NCBI GenBank assembly: GCA_947085035.1
Contig: CAMTUW010000007.1
Location: 62,001-126,000, forward strand
From: CAMTUW01 sp947085035
Lineage (GTDB): Bacteria > Actinomycetota > Coriobacteriia > Anaerosomatales > PHET01
Direction: 5' to 3'
DNA length: 64,000 nucleotides
The position numbers and the translations under genes were made by a program. Positions 34,362 through 42,401 of this stretch are shown in pieces (within the stretch, counting starts at the first letter, position 1; each line of letters begins with the position of its first letter). Under the pieces are notes generated by a model, which was given only the letters and a program-made list of their open reading frames with translations, was not told where the DNA came from and searched no databases.

Positions 34362-34964
34362 CTAATCGCGGTTCCGGAAGATGATCCTGCTGGACTCGGT
34401 CAGCGTCTTGCCGTCCGCGGTGGCTCGCACCGTCACAACGACCGACCGTGCCGAGTCAGGAATCTGGGCCAGAGTGGTGATCTCGGCGCCTGCGGCGTCG
34501 AAGTAACGAAACATCGGAACGTTGCCTGACACGTTGGTGATACGCCGTCCCAGCCGACTCACGAACCTGGCTGGCACCACGACTTGTCCGCTGAGGCCTA
34601 TCATGTGGGACCTGTGTTCGACCTGCGACTCGCCGTTGGGGTAGGCAACCACCCGAAACGTATGAAGCTCTTGGTTGTCGTCGACGTTTTGATCCGTGCG
34701 CAGTGTGAGCGAATACGGGCCGGGCATAGGATTGGTGTCGATCCTGACGTTTTGTTGGATGATCTCACCCATACGGGTGAGTGGGTAGGTGACAGCCTGA
34801 GCACGCTCTGCCTCTGCAGTGGCTTGCTGCTGGCTGCGATTCACCGTGAACGCCACCGAGTACGCGGTGCCAAGCACGACTCCGAACAGCACGAGCCCGA
34901 CCAGCAGCTCAGCCATCGTGACTCCAGCGTCGGATGCCAGCTCATGTCGCCTGAAACGAATCAC
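34362..34964 (-). CDS. PilW-like minor pilin (type IV prepilin)
   Basis: 200 residues from GTG 34964, which overlaps the preceding stop (GTGA). Leader MIRFRRHELASDAG, then VTMAELLVGLVLFGVVLGT: cleavage after Gly14 and glutamate at mature position 5, the two requirements for a type IV prepilin. The hydrophobic helix is followed by a mainly beta domain of about 160 residues. Probably a tip or priming minor pilin of the same complex as its two neighbours. An in-frame upstream ATG within the previous gene would give a leader too long for the family. Confidence 0.83.
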   Translation of the reverse strand: MIRFRRHELASDAGVTMAELLVGLVLFGVVLGTAYSVAFTVNRSQQQATAEAERAQAVTYPLTRMGEIIQQNVRIDTNPMPGPYSLTLRTDQNVDDNQELHTFRVVAYPNGESQVEHRSHMIGLSGQVVVPARFVSRLGRRITNVSGNVPMFRYFDAAGAEITTLAQIPDSARSVVVTVRATADGKTLTESSRIIFRNRD

Positions 34965-36502
34965 AACCGCCACGCCGCCCAGTCGATGGCGGGTGTAGTC
35001 GTAGGCGGCGTCATCCATCGAGTCCAGTCATAGGCGCCCATTGTCGTCGCGCCAACGTCATTAGTCGAGCGCGTGAAACCTACGACGCCAGACGGTACCG
35101 AGACAGCGCTTCCGCCGGTGGGGGTCAGCGTGGCGACGCAGCGGAATCGAATGCCGTTATCTGAGAACCTGCCGTTCACGGGTGCGGTGAGAGACTGCGT
35201 GAGCGCCGGTGTGGTGGTCGTGGAAAGGTCTGTCCACGCACCGGTCGGGCCGTAAGAATACTGCCAGCGATAGTTCACCGCGCCCGTGACGGGGAACTGT
35301 GGAGCTATACTCCTCAGCGCAAGCGACAGGATCGCTCTGGAGTTGTTCTTTCCAGCGCCGGTCACAGAGACCGTCGACCCGGTCAGCATCTGGCGCGCGA
35401 TGAACCACTGAGACGAAACACGTGCGGACTCGGAGGCCAGATGATTGTGCACGTGCGCCCGCGGCCCGCGAGCACTCACGAGAATCCGCCTTCTGGTGAA
35501 CTCAGTGGTCGCACGATCAGTGGTCGTCTGAGTGTCAGCGCCTGCGGACTGGGTCACCTCGCTCGGGACGACCGCGCCGGCAGAAGTCTGCGTCTCCATC
35601 AGAATTCTGTACGAGAGCGCGGGGTCGGTTGTTTTTTCGGTATCTGACCACGCCCAACGCACTGAGGAGAAGTCGGACACAGTCAAGACCTCGGGAGTCG
35701 TGGGCGCAGAGGCCGGAACGTTGTCAACGTAGACGCTCCAAGCCAGATCACCCAGTTGTCCCAGTGTGTCTCGGGCCTGTGCGCGCATCTCGACAAGTCC
35801 GTCAGCCCAGCCGGTCGTAGCCCATACGCCCTGGGTGGAATCGGATGAAGCGGTCGTGCGCTTCTCCAGCACGACCCTACCGCCCGCGGTCATCTGCAGG
35901 CGCGTGAGTGTCACGCCCGAGCCACCCGACTGGGCCTCCATACCTACGGACACGAGGTCGCCCCAGACAACGGCTCCGCTCAGCGGGGTATTGTTGGTGC
36001 GGACGACCGTGGGTTTCGGGACGCTCGGCGTGCCGGTTGGACTGTCAGATCCGCTCGAGAGTGCCGGGCGCACATAGGTACCGGCTGACATCCGTATGGG
36101 CTCCCCGACCGGGCCCTTGGCGACAACCGTGACGACCACGTGCTTGTACGCGGGTGGGTGAATGGCGGGGTTCTGCCCCGCGAACCACTTCGGTGCAACG
36201 GTAGCCGTGATCACCAGACTGACGTTGTTCAGGGTGACCGAGCGCGCAGTGGCGAACTGATTCAGTTTCGCTTGTGTGACGTCGTCATACGTGAGCTCGC
36301 GCACGCTTTCCATGAACGAGTTGACCTGATTGACCGCAACAGCATCGGCTTTGGCCGCCACACTCATTCCGGTTGACGCGCCCACCAATCCCATCAGCGC
36401 GGTGGCCACGAAGAACAGAATCGCAGCAGCTACGACCACCTCGATCAGAACCCAGCCCTCGTCAGAGCGGGTCTGTTCCGACCTTCTGTTATCGATGCAC
36501 AC
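34961..36502 (-). CDS. Large PilV-like minor pilin with C-terminal Ig-like domains
   Basis: 513 residues, two to three times the usual minor pilin. Leader MCIDNRRSEQTRSDEG, then WVLIEVVVAAAILFFVATALMG: cleavage after Gly16 leaves tryptophan as the first mature residue and glutamate at +5. The body continues with a PilV-like domain, a Thr/Ser/Pro linker, a fibronectin-III-like part (about 250-330: PTTPEVLTVSDFSSVRWAWS) and an Ig-like module (about 400-480: VNYRWQYSYGPTGAWTDLS, then DNGIRFRCVATLTP). This looks like a tip pilin carrying an adhesive head. GTG start with AAAGGA upstream; 128 bases from pilD. Confidence 0.8.
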   Translation of the reverse strand: MCIDNRRSEQTRSDEGWVLIEVVVAAAILFFVATALMGLVGASTGMSVAAKADAVAVNQVNSFMESVRELTYDDVTQAKLNQFATARSVTLNNVSLVITATVAPKWFAGQNPAIHPPAYKHVVVTVVAKGPVGEPIRMSAGTYVRPALSSGSDSPTGTPSVPKPTVVRTNNTPLSGAVVWGDLVSVGMEAQSGGSGVTLTRLQMTAGGRVVLEKRTTASSDSTQGVWATTGWADGLVEMRAQARDTLGQLGDLAWSVYVDNVPASAPTTPEVLTVSDFSSVRWAWSDTEKTTDPALSYRILMETQTSAGAVVPSEVTQSAGADTQTTTDRATTEFTRRRILVSARGPRAHVHNHLASESARVSSQWFIARQMLTGSTVSVTGAGKNNSRAILSLALRSIAPQFPVTGAVNYRWQYSYGPTGAWTDLSTTTTPALTQSLTAPVNGRFSDNGIRFRCVATLTPTGGSAVSVPSGVVGFTRSTNDVGATTMGAYDWTRWMTPPTTTPAIDWAAWRL

Positions 36503-36630
36503 GATGACCGTCCTTTGGCAGACCGGATGGTACTCAAGTGCGCGCCCGTCACGATGCGCACAACGACGCTGTCTCGTGTCATTTATCGGCCGAACAGCGC
36601 CATGTCCTTAGTCGGTGACTGTGACGGCCA

Positions 36631-37443
36631 TCATAGCATCGAGGAATACCACTCCCAGAGTGGCATACCCACTGCGGCGGTGATGACGGCGCCTGTTGCA
36701 AGAAACGGTCCGAAGGGGATCTTCCTTCGTGCACCCGAACCGGTTCCGATCACCACCGACGCCACCGCACCCACAACGGATCCGAGCATCAAGGCGAGCA
36801 ACACGTACGGACCCAGAAACAGGCCCATGACAGCCAGAAGCTTGATGTCTCCCATCCCCAGCCCCGAGACTCCGCGGATCACGGAGTAGAGCGCAGCGAT
36901 GGCCAAAGGTATCCCCGCACCTAGAAGCATCCCCAGGCCCGCGAACGCAACAGGATGAGACAGCGCTGAGCCCGATTGCAGGAGCGGGGCCACCTGATTC
37001 GGTGTGACCGTGGAGAGTCCAACGCCGACGAGGCCGATGACGCCCAGAATCGCAACCAACTTGTTGGGCAGCCGATACGTGTCCAAGTCAATCGCCGAGA
37101 GGATCAACAGCAGATAGAAGAAAGCGATGCCGAATGCTGTTCTGAGAGAGAGCCCCCACAGTGCCCACGCCAGTAGCCACAGGACACCGGATGTGAGTTC
37201 GACCGCAGGATAACGTACAGGTATCGGAGCGCCACACTCGCGGCACTTGGCTTTGAGAGCGAGCCATGAAACCACAGGAATGTTGTCGAGCCAACTGATG
37301 GAGCCCCCACATGACGGGCAGCGAGATCCCGGGTGCGACAAGGACTCGCTGCGGGGGAATCGCCAGATCACGACGTTGGCGAAGCTCCCGAAGACGAGTC
37401 CCAAGAGGGCGACGACGAGCGGGACGAACACGTCGGGCAACAC
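36631..37443 (-). CDS. pilD: Prepilin peptidase PilD (A24 family)
   Basis: 270-residue polytopic aspartic protease that removes prepilin leaders and N-methylates the new end. The zinc-binding pairs CPSC (42-45) and CREC (67-70) are present in the cytoplasmic loop, so the methylase part is intact. Catalytic aspartates are Asp119 in SAIDLDTYRLPN and Asp199 in GLGMGDIKLL. GTG start with GAGAGG at five bases. It is separated from pilA by a strong 15-bp hairpin (37496-37529). It is the only prepilin peptidase in the window and should process the four prepilins around it. Confidence 0.95.
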   Translation of the reverse strand: MLPDVFVPLVVALLGLVFGSFANVVIWRFPRSESLSHPGSRCPSCGGSISWLDNIPVVSWLALKAKCRECGAPIPVRYPAVELTSGVLWLLAWALWGLSLRTAFGIAFFYLLLILSAIDLDTYRLPNKLVAILGVIGLVGVGLSTVTPNQVAPLLQSGSALSHPVAFAGLGMLLGAGIPLAIAALYSVIRGVSGLGMGDIKLLAVMGLFLGPYVLLALMLGSVVGAVASVVIGTGSGARRKIPFGPFLATGAVITAAVGMPLWEWYSSML

Positions 37444-37495
37444 GGAACCTCTCTTCGCTGAGCACCATCATGTGCGCATCAGAGTGTAGCGCACG

Positions 37496-37529
37496 CGAAA
37501 GGAGCCGGTCTTTCGACCGACTCCTTTCG
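37496..37529 (-). terminator. Long hairpin between pilA and pilD
   Basis: The arms 37496-37510 and 37515-37529 form a 15-bp stem with a four-base loop; in the minus-strand RNA every position pairs, with one G-U. It lies 28 bases after the pilA stop. There is no T-run behind it, so it is likely a partial terminator or a 3' stabiliser that sets a high pilA to pilD mRNA ratio. Confidence 0.6.
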
Positions 37530-37556
37530 GTATCGAGTTCACGCTGTGTGCGATTG

Positions 37557-37913
37557 CTAGTTCTCGTAGTTGTGGTTGAGGATGGAGCAGTCGAAATCAC
37601 CCGCGGTAACGTCGTAGGTACCGGTGCCGGGACACGTGGACGACTTGGCCCAGTCCTTGACGTACCCGCCGATCGCGGCCTGCCCCTGTGCCATGGTGCC
37701 GATCGAAGAGGCGAGGTTGGTCTCGCTCGCGGCGACCCACTGCTGCACAGCGCCGTCGAGTGTACGCAGGTTCGCCGAACACGCCCGCCTGCGCGCGGAA
37801 TCGCTGGCCGAGTTGAAGACCGGGATGGCGACAGCTACAAGAATACCGATAATAAGGACAACGACCATCAGCTCGACAAGGGTGAATCCCTCGTCCTTTC
37901 GGAACAGCCTCAT
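37557..37913 (-). CDS. pilA: Major type IV pilin (PilA-like prepilin)
   Basis: 118 residues. Short class IVa leader MRLFRKDEG, then FTLVELMVVVLIIGILVAVA: cleavage after Gly9, phenylalanine +1, glutamate +5. The mature pilin is about 109 residues with a small globular head (ANLRTLDGAVQQWVAASE) and two C-terminal cysteines in TCPGTGTYD and DFDCSIL that may form the D-region disulfide. ATG 37913 is chosen for its GGAGG seven bases upstream and correct leader length; an upstream start would add 20 residues. Its own leader hairpins and a hairpin behind it fit high-level expression. Confidence 0.94.
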   Translation of the reverse strand: MRLFRKDEGFTLVELMVVVLIIGILVAVAIPVFNSASDSARRRACSANLRTLDGAVQQWVAASETNLASSIGTMAQGQAAIGGYVKDWAKSSTCPGTGTYDVTAGDFDCSILNHNYEN

Positions 37914-37928
37914 GCTGATCCCTCCTTC

Positions 37929-37963
37929 CCCCTTGCGGGGATCGCGGGCACCACGTTGGTGCC
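37929..37963 (-). promoter_or_regulatory. Two leader hairpins in front of pilA
   Basis: A perfect 7-bp stem (GGCACCA/TGGTGCC, 37947-37963, three-base loop) and a CCCC/GGGG stem with a four-base loop (37929-37940) lie between the pilC stop and the pilA ribosome site. In the RNA the second loop reads GCAA and its 3' arm ends right at the ribosome site. They may stabilise the message or tune access to it. Confidence 0.45.
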
Positions 37964-38022
37964 TCTTACACATAACTTATCGGCAACACGTCGCCGTGCT
38001 TTAGCGGAAAGTGACCACAGAT

Positions 38023-39231
38023 TCACTGCACCAGTGTGATGACCTGGAACATGGGCAGGTAGAGCGCCACGACCATACCGCCCACCACGACGCCGAGCGT
38101 CGCCATCATGAGGGGCTCGATGAGCGACGTGAGGCCATCGACCGCCATGGAGACCTCTTCGTCATAGAAGTCCGCGATCTTGTTGAGCATCGCATCGAGC
38201 GCACCGGTCTCCTCGCCCACGGCGATCATCTGGACGAGCATCGACGGGAACACCTTGCTCTCGGAGAGCGGCTTGGCGATCGTCTCGCCCTCTTTGATGG
38301 CCGAGCGCGTCTTCCTCACGGCCTGAGCGACCATCTCGTTGCCTGCGGTGTCCGCGACGATGTCGAGGGCCGCGAGGATGGGCACGCCTGCAGAGATGAG
38401 CGTCCCGAACGTGCGCGTGAACCTGGCGAGCGAGATCTTTCGGATCAGCGGGCCGAACACCGGCATCTGGAGTAACGCAGCATCCCAGATGAGCATGCCC
38501 GGTCCCTTCGACCACCACTTGAAGGCGAAGACCGTCGAGAAGATCAAGACGACGGTCACGATGCCACCAAAGCCGGCAACGAAATTGGAGGCGTTCACGA
38601 GCATCTGCGTCATGAACGGGAGTTCACCGCCCATGTCCGAGAACATCTTCTCGAAGGTCGGCACGACGAAGACCATCATGGCCACGAGGATGACGAGCAC
38701 CATTCCGCCCATCGCCACCGGATAGGTCATCGCGGACTTGATCTTGCCCTTGAGCGTCTGTTCCTGCTCGAAGTGATCAGCCACCCTGTTCAAGACGTCG
38801 TCCAAGACACCACCGGTCTCCCCGGCGCGAACCATGTTGACGAAGATGGGCGGAAACACCTTCGGGTGGCGCACAAGTGAATCCGAAAGCGACTGCCCGG
38901 ACTCCACATCTTTGGCCAGCTGACCGATGATGTCTCGCAGATAGGCGTTCTCGGTCTGGCTGCCCAGGATCGAGAGGCACTTCGTCAGCGAGAGACCTGC
39001 GTTGATCATGGTGGAGAACTGCCGGGCGAAGATGGTCACGTCTTTGACCTTGACACCGGTACCGAACGTGATGTTGCCAAGCGACGCGATGCCACCTTGC
39101 TGATTCAAGTCCAAGATGATGTAGCCCATCTGGGTGAGCTTGGCTTGGACCGCATCTTTCGATTCGCCCTCGAGCTTGCCTTTGGCGATTTTGCCCGCCT
39201 TGTCGCGGACGGTATATGAAAACGTGGACAT
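38023..39231 (-). CDS. pilC: Type IV pilus inner-membrane platform protein PilC
   Basis: 402 residues of the GspF/PilC family with the duplicated cytoplasmic GspF domain and three membrane helices. The N-terminus FSYTVRDKAGKIAKGKLEG is typical; each repeat has the pattern TFARQFSTMINAGLSL / SLARFTRTFGTLISAGVPI, followed by GEETGALDAMLNKIADFYD. It is the rotor or scaffold on which PilB acts. Start ATG 39231 with AGGAG nine bases upstream; pilB lies 29 bases before it. Confidence 0.95.
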   Translation of the reverse strand: MSTFSYTVRDKAGKIAKGKLEGESKDAVQAKLTQMGYIILDLNQQGGIASLGNITFGTGVKVKDVTIFARQFSTMINAGLSLTKCLSILGSQTENAYLRDIIGQLAKDVESGQSLSDSLVRHPKVFPPIFVNMVRAGETGGVLDDVLNRVADHFEQEQTLKGKIKSAMTYPVAMGGMVLVILVAMMVFVVPTFEKMFSDMGGELPFMTQMLVNASNFVAGFGGIVTVVLIFSTVFAFKWWSKGPGMLIWDAALLQMPVFGPLIRKISLARFTRTFGTLISAGVPILAALDIVADTAGNEMVAQAVRKTRSAIKEGETIAKPLSESKVFPSMLVQMIAVGEETGALDAMLNKIADFYDEEVSMAVDGLTSLIEPLMMATLGVVVGGMVVALYLPMFQVITLVQ

Positions 39232-39260
39232 CCGGGCTCCTCAGCACTGGTTGCGCTCAC

Positions 39261-40931
39261 TCAGACGATGACGCGCACGATCTCTTCGACCGACGTCAAT
39301 CCCAATCGTACCTTCTCGAGGCCGTCTTGCCTGAGCGTCAACATGCCCTGCGACGTGGCGACCCGCTTGATCTTGTCAGCGGTGGCCTCCTCAACGCACA
39401 GTTTCGAGATCTCCTCGCTCATCATCAACACCTCGTGGACGCCGATACGACCTTTGTATCCGGTTCCACCGCACTTGCGACACCCCACTGACCGGTAAAC
39501 AGACTCGGGGAGGTTATCGGCAGTGTATCCCGCGTCGATGAGAACCTTGGGCTTCGGGCGCCACTCCTGCTTGCACTCCGAACACAACTTGCGAGCGAGT
39601 CGCTGCGCGAGGATGCAGTCGAGCGCTGAGGAGACGAGGAACGGCTCGACCCCCATCTCGATCAACCGCGTCAGCGCGCTGGGCGCATCGTTGGTGTGCA
39701 GGGTGGAGAGCACCAGGTGGCCGGTGAGCGCGGATTCGATGGCGATCTGCGCCGTCTCGCGGTCACGGATCTCTCCGACCAAGATGACGTCGGGCGAACA
39801 GCGCAGAAACGATCGCAGCGCGCGCGCGAAGTCGAGGCCCGCCTTGTGATTCATCTGGCACTGGTTGATACCGGGTAGACGGTACTCCACAGGGTCTTCT
39901 GCGGTGACGATGTGGCGCGCGGGATCGTTCAGCACGTTGATCGCCGCATAGAGCGAAGTCGACTTGCCCGAGCCGGTAGGACCGGTGACCAGTATGGCCC
40001 CGTAGGGTTTCTTGAACGAGCTCTCGAACCGCTCGAGCGCCGACGGGAGGAAGCCGAGGTCTGTCAGGCGCAGGAGGATCGAGTCCTTGCGAAGGATCCG
40101 CAACACGATGCGCTCACCGTACACCGTGGGAAGCGACGAGACACGGAAGTCGAGCCTGAGGGTGCCGATGGTGACTGCACAGTGCCCGTCCTGGGGGCGC
40201 CTGGAGTCCGAGATATCCATTTCGGCCATGATCTTGAATCGGGAGATCATGGCCTGTTGGGTCGATTTCGGACTCCTCATGATCTCGTGGAGCACGCCGT
40301 CGATGCGAAGGCGGATGCGCAGGTCGTTCTCCTGCGGTTCGACGTGGATGTCTGAAGCACCGTCTGACACGGCCTTTTGGATGATGAAGTTCACGAGCTT
40401 GACCGCCGGCGCTTCGGACTCGATGTCTGTCAGCTGCGACAGTTCGTCGTCACCGATGTCCTCGGTTCCCACGAACGCATCATCCGTCGTGTGTTCGGCG
40501 ACCTTGTAGTACTCCTCGATCGCGGCCACGATGTCGTCTTTTGTCGAGATGGCGGGCTTGATCTCGAAACCGGTGATGATCCGCAGGTCATCGAGCGCGA
40601 GCACGTTCTGTGGATCGGCCATCGCGACGAGGAGTGTCCCGGCGGTCAGTGAGACCGGCATGAGGGTGTAGCGGCGAGCCAGGTCTCTTGGAACGACGGC
40701 GACTGCACCGGGCTCAGGCGGTCTTTCCGAGAAGTTGATGTATTCGATGCCGATCTGCTTGGCCATGACCGAGAGAATCGCGCCTTGCGTGGCGTATCCC
40801 AAGTCAACCAGAACGCGGCCGAGCGGACTGCCCGTGGCCCTGTGGACCTCAAGCGCGTCATTCAACTGCCCCTCAGTGATGATGCCAGCTCGCATGAGGA
40901 GCTGACCAAGCCTTTGTCCTGCTTCCGCCAC
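39261..40931 (-). CDS. pilB: Type IV pilus extension ATPase PilB, first copy
   Basis: 556 residues, GspE/PilB family. Residues 1-150 form an MshEN-type N-terminal domain (RLGQLLMRAGIITEGQLNDA and LVAMADPQNVLALDDL), a fold that in relatives binds cyclic di-GMP. The ATPase core has Walker A GPTGSGKST at 317-325, an Asp box (LTAEDPVEYRLPGI), Walker B (VILVGEIRDRETA) and His box (STLHTNDAPSALTRL). The CxxC zinc pairs (CSECKQEW and CRKCGGTGYKGR) mark it as PilB, not PilT. GTG start with AAAGGA upstream. It directly precedes pilC. A second PilB of exactly the same length lies at 45074-46744. Confidence 0.95.
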   Translation of the reverse strand: MAEAGQRLGQLLMRAGIITEGQLNDALEVHRATGSPLGRVLVDLGYATQGAILSVMAKQIGIEYINFSERPPEPGAVAVVPRDLARRYTLMPVSLTAGTLLVAMADPQNVLALDDLRIITGFEIKPAISTKDDIVAAIEEYYKVAEHTTDDAFVGTEDIGDDELSQLTDIESEAPAVKLVNFIIQKAVSDGASDIHVEPQENDLRIRLRIDGVLHEIMRSPKSTQQAMISRFKIMAEMDISDSRRPQDGHCAVTIGTLRLDFRVSSLPTVYGERIVLRILRKDSILLRLTDLGFLPSALERFESSFKKPYGAILVTGPTGSGKSTSLYAAINVLNDPARHIVTAEDPVEYRLPGINQCQMNHKAGLDFARALRSFLRCSPDVILVGEIRDRETAQIAIESALTGHLVLSTLHTNDAPSALTRLIEMGVEPFLVSSALDCILAQRLARKLCSECKQEWRPKPKVLIDAGYTADNLPESVYRSVGCRKCGGTGYKGRIGVHEVLMMSEEISKLCVEEATADKIKRVATSQGMLTLRQDGLEKVRLGLTSVEEIVRVIV

Positions 40932-41032
40932 CTGTGACGTCCTTTAGCTGTTGCGGTCGCGAACCGGCACACCCCGACCCCGCGCGGGATAATGGCAATG
41001 ATAGCGCGCAAGAGGTTGAAACGCACCAACCC

Positions 41033-41851
41033 TCAGTGGTCGCGCATCCGGGCTTGCTCGAGGTCTGCGAACAAGACGTCTGCGTACCTGCGGAACCGAT
41101 CGTACGTGGCGGTGCCGGCCTTGACGCCAACGCGCGCGTCCCCGAACCACATCTCGACCGGCGCGGCCATGACGAATCGAGGTACACCCTCCCTGACCAT
41201 CTCACTGGCAGGCGCGTGCGCCGAGGCAGCGGGCGCGAACTCCGCGCTGCCTCCGTCACGGGAGTGAACGCGCGCGACGGGTCGCTCGCTGACGGGTCTC
41301 GTCGGTACGAGGATGGCGGGCTCGGGTTGCTCACGCACGAGGCCCTCCCAGAGCTCGAGATCCAGCTCGGGCTCTGGCTCGGGCTCGGGTTCGGGCTCGG
41401 GCTCGGGCAGCAGCGCGGCGATCTCGGCACCGAACAGCTCTTCTGACTCGGGCTGGAGGGGTTCAGGTTCCTCGACCCAAGGCATAGGGGTGACAGCAGA
41501 AACAATCGGTTCCGGAGTGTCCGATGGTGGCTCGTAAGTCTCGATACGCTCCGAGAGGGCTGCCTTGGCAAGCTCCACGATGGGGGCCGGGTGTTCGGCC
41601 GGCACCCAATCGCCGGTCCTCAACGGGGTCAGCAATGTGGCGCTGGGGGCGTCGGCCGACGGCTCGAGACTCAGGCCCGCGAGATCCGTGTCAACCGGTC
41701 CGAGAGTCGCGAAAGTCGACACCGGTGCCGGAACGTGCACGTACTCGTGCCCCCGGATCCGAGACGATCTGACCAGGGTGGCGATGAGCACCGCGATTGA
41801 CGCAACAAGAAGCAGGAGCGTTCCGGCGAGGATGATGGCCCGGACGTCCAT
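41033..41851 (-). CDS. Unknown membrane-anchored protein with Pro-Glu repeat
   Basis: 272 residues; I do not recognise the family. One N-terminal membrane helix (about 5-28: AIILAGTLLLLVASIAVLIA), an acidic, proline-rich stretch of about 120 residues containing seven Pro-Glu repeats (149-162), then a short basic/Ser region and a conserved-looking C-terminal 45 residues (VEMWFGDARVGVKAGTATY, then RFRRYADVLFADLEQAR). Start ATG 41851 has AGGGGG upstream. It lies between the GTPase gene (seven-base gap) and pilB, which places it in the regulatory cassette. A cytoplasmic tether linking membrane and GTPase or PilB is possible but unproven. Confidence 0.7.
   Translation of the reverse strand: MDVRAIILAGTLLLLVASIAVLIATLVRSSRIRGHEYVHVPAPVSTFATLGPVDTDLAGLSLEPSADAPSATLLTPLRTGDWVPAEHPAPIVELAKAALSERIETYEPPSDTPEPIVSAVTPMPWVEEPEPLQPESEELFGAEIAALLPEPEPEPEPEPEPELDLELWEGLVREQPEPAILVPTRPVSERPVARVHSRDGGSAEFAPAASAHAPASEMVREGVPRFVMAAPVEMWFGDARVGVKAGTATYDRFRRYADVLFADLEQARMRDH
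41366..41407. repeat. Hexanucleotide repeat coding Pro-Glu
   Basis: About seven copies of GGCTCG-like hexamers encode seven Pro-Glu pairs in the unknown membrane-anchored protein. Such runs can change length by slippage without frameshift. The same repeat type occurs in the PATAN-protein gene 1.6 kb away. Confidence 0.85.
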
Positions 41852-41858
41852 GCGCCCC

Positions 41859-42386
41859 CTACCCCATACTCTCGACGATTTCATAGAGAAGGCCCAACAA
41901 CACAGCCTTCACCGAGTCCTTCTCGCGCGCGTCGACCGGAAGGAGTGGCACGTTGTCGGCGAGGCCCAAGTCGGTACGTACGCGCCGTATCGTCTCGGTG
42001 TCGTCGGAATCCACCTTGTTCGCGGCGACAACGAACGGCACCTCCGACATCTCGGTGAAGAAAGAGATCATCTCCCGTGCATCGGACAAGGTCTGTGGCT
42101 CGGTTGCGTCCACCAGCAAGACGAATCCGAGCATGCCTTCGGAGAGAGTCTCCCACATGAATGAGAAGCGCGCCTGACCAGGTGTCCCGAACAGATAGAG
42201 GACGACCTCGTCGGAGACGGTGATACGACCGAAGTCCATGGCGACGGTGGTCTCTCCCCCGCTCTCACCCGAAGCGGCGCTGACCTGTCTCTCTGTCGAG
42301 AGAACAGTGATCTCGCTGACCGCCTTGATGAAGGTGGTCTTGCCGGCGTTGAACGGTCCTGTTACGACGACCTTGACGGACTGCAT
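41859..42386 (-). CDS. Small Ras-like GTPase, MglA/CvnD-type
   Basis: 175 residues of the bacterial small GTPase group found in conservons and MglA systems (COG2229-like). P-loop GPFNAGKTT at 10-18; Thr46/Thr47 in the switch I region before VAMDFGRI; G3 replaced by FGTPGQ at 66-71; G4 NKVD at 123-126. No membrane span. It lies between the DUF4388/PATAN gene (15-base gap upstream) and the unknown membrane-anchored protein, with a Roadblock/LC7 gene two genes upstream. In Myxococcus and Thermus the MglA-MglB pair sets cell polarity and controls type IV pili. Here the same parts are embedded between two pilB genes. Confidence 0.9.
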   Translation of the reverse strand: MQSVKVVVTGPFNAGKTTFIKAVSEITVLSTERQVSAASGESGGETTVAMDFGRITVSDEVVLYLFGTPGQARFSFMWETLSEGMLGFVLLVDATEPQTLSDAREMISFFTEMSEVPFVVAANKVDSDDTETIRRVRTDLGLADNVPLLPVDAREKDSVKAVLLGLLYEIVESMG

Positions 42387-42401
42387 AAGCGAAACGCTCC
42401 T

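Noticed and set aside
36503..36630. Possible cyclic di-GMP riboswitch before the minor pilin operon
   Set aside because: Such switches are common before pilus genes, but the conserved GEMM-type core sequences are not present in this 128-base gap or in other pilus-gene leaders here.
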